From positions 1 to 64,000 of the forward strand of contig JADKKC010000001.1 in NCBI GenBank assembly GCA_016720685.1: a stretch of DNA of 64,000 nt, given 5' to 3'. This stretch comes from Zoogloea sp. GTDB lineage: Bacteria > Pseudomonadota > Gammaproteobacteria > Burkholderiales > Rhodocyclaceae. Shown piece after piece: positions 7,685 to 15,866 of this stretch; within the stretch, counting starts at the first letter, position 1; every line of letters starts with the position of its first letter. The position numbers and the translations under genes are program-made. The notes below the pieces were generated by a model. The model saw nothing but the letters and a program-made list of their open reading frames with translations, was not told where the DNA came from and searched no databases.

Positions 7685-9196
7685 TTAGCGGTCGCGATTG
7701 AAGGTGCGACCTGCGCGGGGCTTGCCGGCGCCGCTGCCTTCGCTGCGACCACCGCCAAAGCCGCCGCCGGCGTTGTGGTGGGTGGAGCTGCGCTTGGCCA
7801 CGTGGGGGAACTCGGTGCGGTGTTCCGGGTGACGCGGGGCCGAAGTGGCATCGCGACGGCTGTCGCTGTTGCCGGCCCAGGGGCTGGCCGGGCGGCCTTC
7901 GCCGTCGCGGCGCGGTTCGCGGTCGAAACGGCCGGAGCCGAAGCCGCCGGACGGACGCTTGTTGTCGCCGAAACGCGGGCCGTTGCCGTAGCTGCGGCCG
8001 CCATCACGGCGGGCGCCGCCACCGCCACCGGGGCGACGGTCGTCGGCCGGCATGGTGCTGCGCGGCTCAAGGCCGGCCAGGGTATGCACGGCCAGCGGCT
8101 GGCTGGTGTAGCGTTCGATGGCGCGCAGCAGGCGCACGTCACGGCGCTCGGCCAGGCTGATGGCGATGCCGCTGGAGCCGCCGCGGCCGGTGCGGCCGAT
8201 GCGGTGCACGTAGTCGGCAGCAACCTTGGGCAGGTCGTAGTTGATCACGTGGCTGATGGTGCGCACGTCGATGCCGCGGGCGGCAACGTCGGTGGCGATC
8301 AGCACGCGCAGGTGGCCACGACGCAACTGGTCGAGGGTGCGGGTACGCATGCGCTGGTTCATGTCGCCGTGAAGGGCGGCAACCGAGTGGCCTTGCGATT
8401 CGAGGTTGAGGGTCAGGGCGTCGGCATCGCGCTTGGTGGCGGTGAAGACGATGGCCTGTTCGACACCCACGTCGCGCAGGATGCCGTCGAGCAGACGGTT
8501 CTTGTGGCCGATGTCGTCGGCAACCATCAGGCGTTGTTCGATGTTCTCGTGGCGGCTTTCGGCCGAGTTGATCTCGATGCGCTCCGGGTCTTTCAGCATG
8601 CGTTGCATCATGCGGGCGACCTGGCCGTCGAGGGTGGCCGAGAAGAACAGGGTCTGGCGATTGGCGGGCAGCTTGGCGACGATGGCCTCGATGTCATCCA
8701 CGAAACCCATGTCGAGCATGCGGTCGGCTTCGTCGAGGATCAGGATTTCGAGACGGCCGAAGTCGATGCGGCCGCTGTTCATCTGGTCCATCAGGCGGCC
8801 GGGGGTGGCAACCAGGATTTCGTAGGGGCTGGCCAGGAGCTTGTTCTGAACCGGGTAAGGCATGCCGCCGACAACGCTGACCGCCTTGGCGTAACGCAGG
8901 TTCTTGCCGTAGCCCTTGCAGGCGTCGGTAACCTGGACAGCCAGTTCGCGGGTCGGGGTGAGAACCAGCACGCGGGGGCCGCGGGCCTTGAGGGTCGGTT
9001 CGGCGATCAGGCGCTCGAGGGACGGCAGCATGAAGGCTGCGGTCTTGCCGGAGCCGGTCTGGCTTGAAACGATCAGATCCTTGCCGGCGAGCGCGGCCGG
9101 AATGGCGGCTTGCTGAACGGCGGTGGGGATGGTGTAGCCGGCATCAGTGACGGCTTTGACGATGTTCTCGGACAGACCGAGGCTGGCGAAATCCAT
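7685..9196 (-). CDS. rhlE: DEAD-box RNA helicase, RhlE type
   Basis: A 503-residue ATP-dependent RNA helicase. The N-terminal core has the Q motif (FASLGLSENIVKAV to PTAVQQ), motif I SSQTGSGKTAAF, PTRELA, TPGRL, motif II DEAD, and SAT. The second core has ALHGD, ATDVAARGID and HRIGRTGR. After about residue 370 comes a glycine- and arginine-rich tail (GGGGGARRDGG, GGGFGGGR) typical of RhlE-type enzymes and RNA binding. The ATG at 9196 gives the standard start; the frame continues 38 codons upstream without helicase-like sequence. The 5' region is long (next gene 399 bases away), which would allow cold-shock-type regulation, but nothing specific was identified. Confidence 0.93.
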   Translation of the reverse strand: MDFASLGLSENIVKAVTDAGYTIPTAVQQAAIPAALAGKDLIVSSQTGSGKTAAFMLPSLERLIAEPTLKARGPRVLVLTPTRELAVQVTDACKGYGKNLRYAKAVSVVGGMPYPVQNKLLASPYEILVATPGRLMDQMNSGRIDFGRLEILILDEADRMLDMGFVDDIEAIVAKLPANRQTLFFSATLDGQVARMMQRMLKDPERIEINSAESRHENIEQRLMVADDIGHKNRLLDGILRDVGVEQAIVFTATKRDADALTLNLESQGHSVAALHGDMNQRMRTRTLDQLRRGHLRVLIATDVAARGIDVRTISHVINYDLPKVAADYVHRIGRTGRGGSSGIAISLAERRDVRLLRAIERYTSQPLAVHTLAGLEPRSTMPADDRRPGGGGGARRDGGRSYGNGPRFGDNKRPSGGFGSGRFDREPRRDGEGRPASPWAGNSDSRRDATSAPRHPEHRTEFPHVAKRSSTHHNAGGGFGGGRSEGSGAGKPRAGRTFNRDR

Positions 9197-9595
9197 GTTC
9201 GCTTCCTTATCTTGTATTGCGGATGCGGTGCCCGCGAAGAAAAAACGGCAACGCGCCGCTGCGCAGAGATGCGAGCGGCAGTAAGGCTGCCTGAACTGGC
9301 ATATCGGCACTAACCGATCAGGGCAACCTCACGTCGAATACGGGAGATATGGAAGGCTAGGGACGATGTGACTCGGTGCGTAACCGCTTTGCACCGGACC
9401 CGCGACTATATCCGCATTGTTAAATTGGCACAAGGAAAATGTTGCAGCGCAAAAAGGGAGGGCGAGGGGGCTGGGAGGCGTTCTGGTAATCTTGAATGCT
9501 GGCTGGCGCGCGCGGGGTGTCCGGCCAGCATTTGCCGGGCAAGTGCCCCGGCTTCTTGTTCCTGACTCTCGAGCCCGCACCAAAAAGGATATTTC
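9197..9595. other. Divergent intergenic region (helicase / metallopeptidase)
   Basis: 399 bases between two divergent genes. It includes AT-richer patches around 9400-9450 (TTGTTAAATTGGCACAAGG) that could carry promoters, but no clear -35/-10 pair, hairpin or small gene stands out. Confidence 0.5.
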
Positions 9596-10459
9596 ATGCG
9601 TTTCGATAACAGCCGGGAGAGCAGCAACGTCGAGGACCGGCGCGGCGGCGGGGGCGGCGGCGGGCTGCCCATCGGCGGCAAGGGCATCGGTATCGGCACC
9701 ATCGTGCTGGCGCTGGTGGCCATGTATTTCGGGGTCGACCCGAGCGTGGTGCTGAACCAGGCGGTCGAGTCGCCGGCGCCGCGCGCCAGCGCCCGCCAGG
9801 CGGCCCCCCCGGCCAACGATGCGGAGTCGAAGTTCATCCGCCATGTGCTGGGCGAAACCGAGGATACCTGGCAGCAGATCTTCCGCCAGAACGGCAAGCA
9901 GTACGTGGAGCCGACGCTGGTGTTGTTTACCGGGGCCACGCGCACGGCCTGCGGTGTGGGGCAGGCGGCGATGGGGCCGTTCTACTGTCCGGGCGACCAG
10001 AAGGTGTACATCGACCTGGCCTTCTACCAGGAGCTCAAGACGCGCTTCAAGGCGCCGGGCGATTTCGCGCAGGCCTACGTGATTGCCCACGAGGTGGGTC
10101 ATCACGTGCAGAACCTGCTCGGTATTTCCGACAAGGTGCAGGCTGCGCGGCAGCGTGCCGGCGAGCGCGAGGCCAACAACCTGTCGGTGCGGCTGGAGCT
10201 GCAGGCCGATTGCCTGGCGGGCGTGTGGGCCAAGAACGCCGACGCGGCCCGCGGAATTCTCGAGGCCGGTGACGTGGAGGAGGCGCTCCGCGCAGCCACC
10301 GCCATTGGCGACGACACGCTGCAGAAGCAGGCCCAGGGGTATGCGGTGCCGGACAGCTTTACCCACGGATCGGCCGACCAGCGCACGCGCTGGTTCCGGC
10401 GCGGCATGGAATCCGGCCAGTTGGCGGCGTGCAACACCTTCCAGGCGAAGGGCTTGTAG
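9596..10459 (+). CDS. Neutral zinc metallopeptidase (YpfJ family)
   Basis: A 287-residue membrane-anchored protein of the putative neutral zinc metallopeptidase family (YpfJ/PF04228). After a glycine-rich N-terminus comes one membrane helix (residues 32-47), which places the domain outside the inner membrane. The zinc motif is AHEVGHHVQ, followed by the conserved RLELQADCLAGVW, which supplies the third ligand region. Other markers are TACGVGQAAMGPFYCP and the C-terminal THGSADQRTRWFRRG. The length is normal for the family. The start at ATG 9596 is unambiguous. It converges on the BvgS-like gene. Substrates of the family are not established. Confidence 0.9.
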   Translation: MRFDNSRESSNVEDRRGGGGGGGLPIGGKGIGIGTIVLALVAMYFGVDPSVVLNQAVESPAPRASARQAAPPANDAESKFIRHVLGETEDTWQQIFRQNGKQYVEPTLVLFTGATRTACGVGQAAMGPFYCPGDQKVYIDLAFYQELKTRFKAPGDFAQAYVIAHEVGHHVQNLLGISDKVQAARQRAGEREANNLSVRLELQADCLAGVWAKNADAARGILEAGDVEEALRAATAIGDDTLQKQAQGYAVPDSFTHGSADQRTRWFRRGMESGQLAACNTFQAKGL

Positions 10460-10469
10460 GCTGCCCGGG

Positions 10470-10489
10470 CGACGGGCGTCAGCCCGTCG
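10470..10489. terminator. Hairpin between convergent genes
   Basis: CGACGGGC, a four-base GTCA loop and GCCCGTCG form a perfect eight-base stem. It lies between the metallopeptidase stop (10459) and the stop codon of the BvgS-like gene (10479-10481), which falls in the loop. There is no T-tract, so it is a possible bidirectional terminator only. Confidence 0.5.
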
Positions 10490-12421
10490 TGTGCTCCGGG
10501 GCCAGGAGCGCGTCAACGAGGGTTTCGATGTCGCGCCGGTCTTGCCGGATGTGTTCGAGGGTTTCGGTGGCGGTGCTCGCGTCGTCGGCGGCAAGGCTGT
10601 GCTGCAAACGGCTGGCGTTTTCGTCCAGGCGCTGCAGGACGGGTTTGAGCTGATGTGCCGAATCGAGGAGGGCCTGGCGCCAGGCCGCGAGCCTGGTTTC
10701 GGCGGTCTGGCGGGCACGGCGTTCCCGGCGCAGGCGGATGAATCCATAGGCGCCGCCGGCCAGCATGACCAGCAGCGCGGAGGCCAGGGGCGGGCCGGCC
10801 TGCGTGAGGAGGCTGCTGCGCGGCTGGGCGGGGGTGTAGACGGTGTCCAGCCAGCGGTTCTTGGCGGCGTTGATTTCTTCCGGGGTCAGCGAGTCGAGTG
10901 CCCGGTGAAGGATGGCGGCCAGCTCCGGCGCCTTGTTGCTGACCCCCAGGTAGAGTTCGCTGTCGCCGTCGGGCACATGGCCGGCAATGTAGAGCGCACC
11001 GAGAAAGCGCGACTGGATCAGGCGATTGACGGCGTGCAGGTTGCCGATCGCCACGTCGGCCGAGCCCGCGGCGACCAGGCTCAGGGCGTCTTCCTGGGCG
11101 GGCACCTCGATGAGCTGGATGTTCGGGTAGGTGCTGCGGATGCGGTTGATCAGGAAATGGCCTTTGAGGAGGGCCAGCTTGCGCTCCGCGAAGCCGCTCA
11201 GATCCCACACCTGCTGGAAGTTGCTGCGGGTGACGATGACGGTGGGGGTGGATAGGTAGGGGCCGACGAAGAGCAGCTGCTCACGGCGTTGGGCGGTGCT
11301 GGCGGTTGCCACCAGCACGTCGAGATCGTTGCTGATGGCCTTGGTCAGGACCGTCGACCAGGGGCCGGCGGTTTCGTCCACGGTCAGTCCGGCCTTGTCG
11401 CGCAGGAGGCGGAACAGTTCGATCGAATAGCCTTCGGCCTGGTGCTTGGGGTTGGTGTAGCTGAGCGGGTAGAAGGCCTGGTCGTAGCCCATGCGCACCG
11501 GGCCGTGGCTGCGCAGCCAGGCTTGCTCGGCGCGGGTCAGGCTGAAGGCTTCGCCGGGGATGCCGGTGGTGGTGGGTCGGTAGCGGCGCATCAGGGCGTT
11601 GCCCTCGTCGTCGCTGACGAACTGCATGGCCTTGCGCAGGATGCTGTGGAGTTGCGGCTGGGTCTGGCTGACGGCGAGCGCCATGGCCGAGAGGTCGGCG
11701 TGGAAGCGGCGGCGTACCTGCAGGTTGGCCAGCGCGAGCTGTTCGATGTAGTAGTGGGCTACGGCGAGCATGCCGACGTAGGCGTCGGTCTCGCCGGTGG
11801 AGACGGCGCGCAGGGCGGCCGCGGTGTCGGCAAATTCTACGAAAATCGCCGTCGGCTTGCTGCGCTGGAGCACGTCGCGCGAGGCGTGGCCTTTCTCGAT
11901 GGCCACCCTTACGCCTTCAAAACTGGCCGGCAGGGCGAGGCCGCTGGCGTCGCTGCGGGTGACGACGACGGCCGGTGAGTGCAGGTAGCCGCCGTGAACA
12001 GAAACTTCTTGCGTCGCGCCTCGGTGGGCGTGAGGGTCGGGATGAGGTCGATCTCGCCCCGGTGGAGTGCGTCCAGGACGGCCGGAAAGTCCGCGAAGCG
12101 TTGGAGCCGGAAGTGCAGGCCGGTGCGCCGGCTGATGAGATCGAGGTAGTCGGCGCTGGGGCCGGTGTACTGGGAGCCTTTCCAGGCGTAGAAGGGTTGG
12201 AAGTCGGGGCCGTTGCCGACACGGATTTCAGGGTGTGCGGCCAGCCAGGCGATTTCGTCGCGGTCGAGGCTGTCGCGAAAGCGACTGACCGGGTCGTCGA
12301 GCGCGTTGGGCGGTTTGGGGGCAGCGAGGGCGCCGCCGCTGGCCACGCTGAGCAGCATGCCGAGGCAAAGCAGCAGGAGCCGGAGGGTGTGCTGCGCCGT
12401 GGGGTGGCCCGGGATGTTCAT
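10479..12421 (-). pseudogene. BvgS-like tandem periplasmic binding-domain membrane protein, frameshifted, no kinase
   Basis: One gene read in two frames. The first part (start 12421) has a signal peptide and the beginning of a family-3 solute-binding (Venus flytrap) domain, ending in RGEIDLIPTLTPTEARRKKFLFT. From about 11990 the correct sequence continues in another frame as GGYLHSPAVVVTRSDASG, with a second binding domain (VRMGYDQAFYPLSY to LSTPTVIVTR), one membrane helix and a short coiled cytoplasmic tail of about 80 residues. A single missing base near 11984-11993 explains the break. BvgS/EvgS sensors have this double periplasmic part but continue into PAS and kinase domains; here the tail has no HisKA or ATPase motif. 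It could be a true pseudogene or a sequencing error in a kinase-less sensor. Confidence 0.75.
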
Positions 12422-12426
12422 GGTGT

Positions 12427-12467
12427 GCAGAAAAACGGCATTGCCTGGATGGTATTCGTTTTTCTGC
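12427..12467. repeat. Perfect 10-base inverted repeat upstream of the BvgS-like gene
   Basis: GCAGAAAAAC at 12427-12436 and GTTTTTCTGC at 12458-12467 are perfect inverted copies separated by 21 bases. They sit just before the start of the BvgS-like gene and downstream of the VOC gene, both on the minus strand. It could be an operator, or a terminator-like hairpin ending the VOC transcript. Confidence 0.5.
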
Positions 12468-12531
12468 GCCGGGGCGGGGCCGGGAAAGGTGTCTGGCCCT
12501 GTGTGTGCGCCCCGGTTTTTGGAGCGCGGTT

Positions 12532-13005
12532 TTAGCCGGCCAGCCTGGCGAACGCGTCGATGACTTCGGGCGGGGCCTGGACCAGCTCGATCAGCACGCC
12601 TTCACCGCCGATGGGGAACTCTTCGTTGCCCTTGGGGTGGAGGAAGGTGATGTCGAAGCCGGCTGCGCCCTTGCGGATGCCGCCCGGCGCAAAGCGCACG
12701 CCGTTGGCGCCGAGCCATTCGACGGCTTTCGGCAGATCGTCGATCCACAGGCCGACGTGGTTGAGCGGGGTGGTGTGCACGGCCGGCTTCTTTTCGGGGT
12801 CGAGGGGCTGCATCAGGTCCACTTCGACCTTGAACGGGCCCTTGCCCATGGCGGTGATGTCCTCGTCCACGTTTTCGCGCTCGGACTTGAAGTTGCCGGT
12901 GACTTCGAGGCCGAACATGTCGACCCACAGGGTGCGCAGGCGATCCTTGGACGGGCCGCCGATGGCGATCTGCTGGACGCCGAGGACTTTGAATGGTCTG
13001 GTCAT
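12532..13005 (-). CDS. VOC family protein (glyoxalase / epimerase-like)
   Basis: A 157-residue vicinal-oxygen-chelate protein. It shows the paired beta-alpha-beta-beta-beta modules: [12 protein letters not shown] with [12 protein letters not shown] in the first half, [22 protein letters not shown] in the second, and a final [14 protein letters not shown] supplying the glutamate ligand. The first metal position, usually histidine, lies in an unusual QQIAIG context. Resemblance is to lactoylglutathione lyase and methylmalonyl-CoA epimerase branches; the latter is tempting because a B12-dependent mutase lies 6 kb away, but this is not evidence. Start ATG 13005. Confidence 0.75.
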   Translation of the reverse strand: MTRPFKVLGVQQIAIGGPSKDRLRTLWVDMFGLEVTGNFKSERENVDEDITAMGKGPFKVEVDLMQPLDPEKKPAVHTTPLNHVGLWIDDLPKAVEWLGANGVRFAPGGIRKGAAGFDITFLHPKGNEEFPIGGEGVLIELVQAPPEVIDAFARLAG

Positions 13006-13089
13006 GATTTTTTCTCCCTAGTAAGAAGCCGGGATTTTACGGGAAGCGGCGGGGCTTGTCGGCGCTCCTGGCCCCTCTGCACGTGGGTG

Positions 13090-13809
13090 TCATTCCCACA
13101 CCACTGCCGCGCACAGCAGGTAGCCGGCGCCATAAACGGTCTTGATGATTTTTGGATCCTGCGGGTCGTCTTCGAGCTTGCGGCGCAGGCGCGAGATGCG
13201 CACGTCGATGCTGCGGTCGAAGGGGTCGAGTTCGCGTTCGCCGATGAGCTGTTCGCGGGTCAGGATCTTGTTGGGGCGCTTGAGCAGGGTTTGCAGCAGG
13301 GCGGCTTCGGCGGCGGAGAGGGAGACTTCGCGGCCGTCGTCGGCGACAAGGTTGAGGCGGCCGATGTCGAAGTGCCAGCCGGCGAAGCGCACCGCGCTGT
13401 GGCCGCCGGGCTCGGGGGTGGCGGCCTTCTGGTAGCGGCGCAGGATGGAGCGCACGCGGGCGACGAGTTCGCGGGGTTCGAAGGGTTTGACGAGGTAGTC
13501 GTCGGCGCCCAGTTCGAGGCCCAGCACGCGGTCGGTGAGGCCGTCGCGGCCGGTGAGGATCAGCGCGGCGCAGGGGTGTTGTTCCTGGAGTTCGCGCAGC
13601 ACCTGCAGGCCGTCCATGTCGGGCAGGCCGAGGTCGAGGATGGCCAGTTCGGGTTGCATCCGCTTGGCGCGGGCCAGCAGCGCCCGGCCGGTGCCGAAGG
13701 TTTCGCAGCGAAAGCCGTATTCGGCGAGGGTGCCGACGATCAGGCGGGCGATGTCGGCTTCGTCTTCGACGACGAAGATGAGGGGGCTGTCCTTGTCGGC
13801 GGAGGTCAT
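13090..13809 (-). CDS. OmpR/PhoB-type response regulator
   Basis: A 239-residue two-domain response regulator. The receiver has the acidic pair VVEDEAD, the phosphoacceptor in LAILDLGLPDMDG and the lysine in DDYLVKPFEP. The C-terminal winged helix shows the OmpR pattern VSLSAAEAALLQTLLKRPN, LTREQL and DVRISRLRRKLEDD, ending TVYGAGYLL. The start at 13809 overlaps the stop of the hybrid kinase as ATGA, so the two are translationally coupled and almost surely cognate. It is the last gene of a three-gene signalling operon. Confidence 0.93.
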   Translation of the reverse strand: MTSADKDSPLIFVVEDEADIARLIVGTLAEYGFRCETFGTGRALLARAKRMQPELAILDLGLPDMDGLQVLRELQEQHPCAALILTGRDGLTDRVLGLELGADDYLVKPFEPRELVARVRSILRRYQKAATPEPGGHSAVRFAGWHFDIGRLNLVADDGREVSLSAAEAALLQTLLKRPNKILTREQLIGERELDPFDRSIDVRISRLRRKLEDDPQDPKIIKTVYGAGYLLCAAVVWE

Positions 13810-15866
13810 GGTGCGGGGGACTCCGGGTGGTCGAGGGTGGCGATGGCGCTGGCCAGGGCCGCGCGCTCGAAGGGCTTGCGCAGGGTCGGGATGTCCGGTG
13901 CCGCGGCGGGTGCATCGGCGGTGGCGTAGCCGGTGATGAGCAGGATGGGCAGTTGAGGGTGCAGCCGGCGCGCCAGGGTGGCCAGTTCGCGTCCGCCCAT
14001 GCCCGGCATCACCGTGTCGGAGACGAGCAGCGCGATGTCCTCGACCGCTTCGAGCATGGCGGCGGCTTCGAGGCCGTTGGCGGCTTCGAGCACCGGATAG
14101 CCGAGTTCGGTGAGTTGCTGGCGGATGACCTTGCGCACTTCGGGTTCGTCCTCGACCAGCAGCACCAGCCGGTTCGTGTTGGTCTTGGCGGTGGTGTGCT
14201 GGCGGGTCGGGCTTGCGGCGGGCGCGGGCGGGGCCGTCATGGGCACGATGAAGCGCACGCTGGTGCCCGTGCCGGGGGTGCTGAGGATGCGGATGTTGCC
14301 GCCGGACTGGCGGATGAAGCCGTACACCATGGCCAGCCCGAGGCCACTGCCGGCACCGAAGGCCTTGGTGGTGAAGAAGGGTTCGAACACGCGCGGCAGG
14401 ACCTCCGGCGCGATGCCGGCGCCGTTGTCGGTGACGTCGAACTGCACGTAGTCGCCGGCTGGCACTTCGACCAGCAGCGCGAGGCTTCTGGAAACGGGGC
14501 GGTGGGCCACGGAGATGGTCAGCTTGCCGCCTTCGGGCATGGCGTCGCGGGCGTTGATGGCGAGGTTGAGCAGGGCGCTTTCGAGCTGGTGGGGGTCGAC
14601 GAGGGCGTAAAGCTTGTCGGCGGGCAGTGCGAGACGGATGGCGATGCGTTCGGTGAGCGAGCGGGACAGGAGCTGGTTCATGCCGCGCACGAGGGCGCCG
14701 ACTTCGACCGGACAGGCGTCGAGGGATTGCTGGCGGGAAAAAGTGAGCAGGCGGCGGATCAGTTCGGCGCCCCGGCGGGCGGCGGCGAGGGCCGGTTCGA
14801 GGTGATTCTCGAAGTCCGGGTGGGCGGGCAGCTTGCCCTTCAGCGCGGCGAGGTTGCCGGTGATGATGGTGAGCAGGTTGTTGAAGTCGTGGGCGAGGCC
14901 GCCGGTGAGCTGGCCGACGGCTTCCATTTTCTGGGCCTGGATCAGCACCGCCTGGCTGGCCTTTTGTTCGGTGATGTCGATGGACAGCACGAAAAAACCC
15001 TGCACGCCGCCGGCTTCGGAGGCTTCGGGCACCACCACGCTGCGGGCGTGCACCTGGCGGCCGGCGGCATTGATGCGGCTGTATTCGTAACTGACCCGCT
15101 CGCCGGTGTAAGCCTGGTCGAGGTAGGGCCGGATCTGGGTGTAGGCGTCGATGCCGAACACTTCGGTGATGCTCTTGCCGGCGATGGTGTTCTTGTCGAT
15201 GCCGAACCAGTCGGCGTAGCCCTTGTTGGCGAAGTGGTAGCGCTCGCTGGCGTCGACGTAGGCAATCATGGCCGGGATGGCGTCCATGATCAGACGCAGA
15301 CGCTCTTCGCTGCGGGCGAGCTGGGCGGCCACCTTGTCGATGCGGCTGGTGGCGGCTTCGAGTTCCGCGGTGCGGGCGCGCACGCGGGTTTCGAGTTCGG
15401 CGTTCTGGCTTTCGATGAGATGCTCGTAACGGCGCTGCTCGGTGATGTCGGTCCATAGCGTGACGAAGCCCAGGTTGGGAATCGGTACGCCGCGGATGGA
15501 CAGCACCTGGCCGTTGGGGCGGGTGCGTTCGGCTTGGTGGGGCAGGAAGGCGCGGACTGCGGCCATGCGCTCGGCGACCCGGCGCTCGACTTCGGCGTCG
15601 CTGAGGCCGGCGGCGCCGTATTCGCCGCGCCGCACGTTGAAGCGCACGAACTCCTCGAAGGGGGTGCCGACCCGGACCATGGATTCGGGAAAGTCGAGCA
15701 GGCGCAGCAAGGTGGTGTTCCAGGCGACGAGCTTGGGCGCGGCGTCGAACACCGCAATGGCCTGGTCGAGGAGGTCGAAGCCGGCCAGCAGCAGGTCGTA
15801 GCGGCGCAGCTCTTCGGGCGAGCCGGGTTTGCCGGCAGAGGGACGCGGGGCGATGCGGGGCGTCAT
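13806..15866 (-). CDS. PAS hybrid sensor histidine kinase
   Basis: A 686-residue hybrid kinase without obvious membrane segments, so probably cytoplasmic. In order: a PAS domain of the PAS_7 kind (LLDQAIAVFDAAPKLVAWN) near residues 30-145, a coiled linker, a second PAS near 190-315, a dimerisation domain with the phosphorylated histidine in GGLAHDFNNLLTII, an ATPase domain (NLAINARDAMPEGG, DNGAGI, GSGLGLAMVYG), and a C-terminal receiver with VLLVEDEPEVRK and phosphoacceptor SDTVMPGMGG. The receiver suggests a phosphorelay or feedback arm. Overlaps of four bases join it to the GGDEF-EAL gene and the response regulator. Confidence 0.93.
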   Translation of the reverse strand: MTPRIAPRPSAGKPGSPEELRRYDLLLAGFDLLDQAIAVFDAAPKLVAWNTTLLRLLDFPESMVRVGTPFEEFVRFNVRRGEYGAAGLSDAEVERRVAERMAAVRAFLPHQAERTRPNGQVLSIRGVPIPNLGFVTLWTDITEQRRYEHLIESQNAELETRVRARTAELEAATSRIDKVAAQLARSEERLRLIMDAIPAMIAYVDASERYHFANKGYADWFGIDKNTIAGKSITEVFGIDAYTQIRPYLDQAYTGERVSYEYSRINAAGRQVHARSVVVPEASEAGGVQGFFVLSIDITEQKASQAVLIQAQKMEAVGQLTGGLAHDFNNLLTIITGNLAALKGKLPAHPDFENHLEPALAAARRGAELIRRLLTFSRQQSLDACPVEVGALVRGMNQLLSRSLTERIAIRLALPADKLYALVDPHQLESALLNLAINARDAMPEGGKLTISVAHRPVSRSLALLVEVPAGDYVQFDVTDNGAGIAPEVLPRVFEPFFTTKAFGAGSGLGLAMVYGFIRQSGGNIRILSTPGTGTSVRFIVPMTAPPAPAASPTRQHTTAKTNTNRLVLLVEDEPEVRKVIRQQLTELGYPVLEAANGLEAAAMLEAVEDIALLVSDTVMPGMGGRELATLARRLHPQLPILLITGYATADAPAAAPDIPTLRKPFERAALASAIATLDHPESPAP

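Noticed and set aside
12532..13005. The VOC protein as methylmalonyl-CoA epimerase serving the mutase
   Set aside because: There is no operon link to icmF, IcmF does not need an epimerase, and the first metal-site context is atypical.
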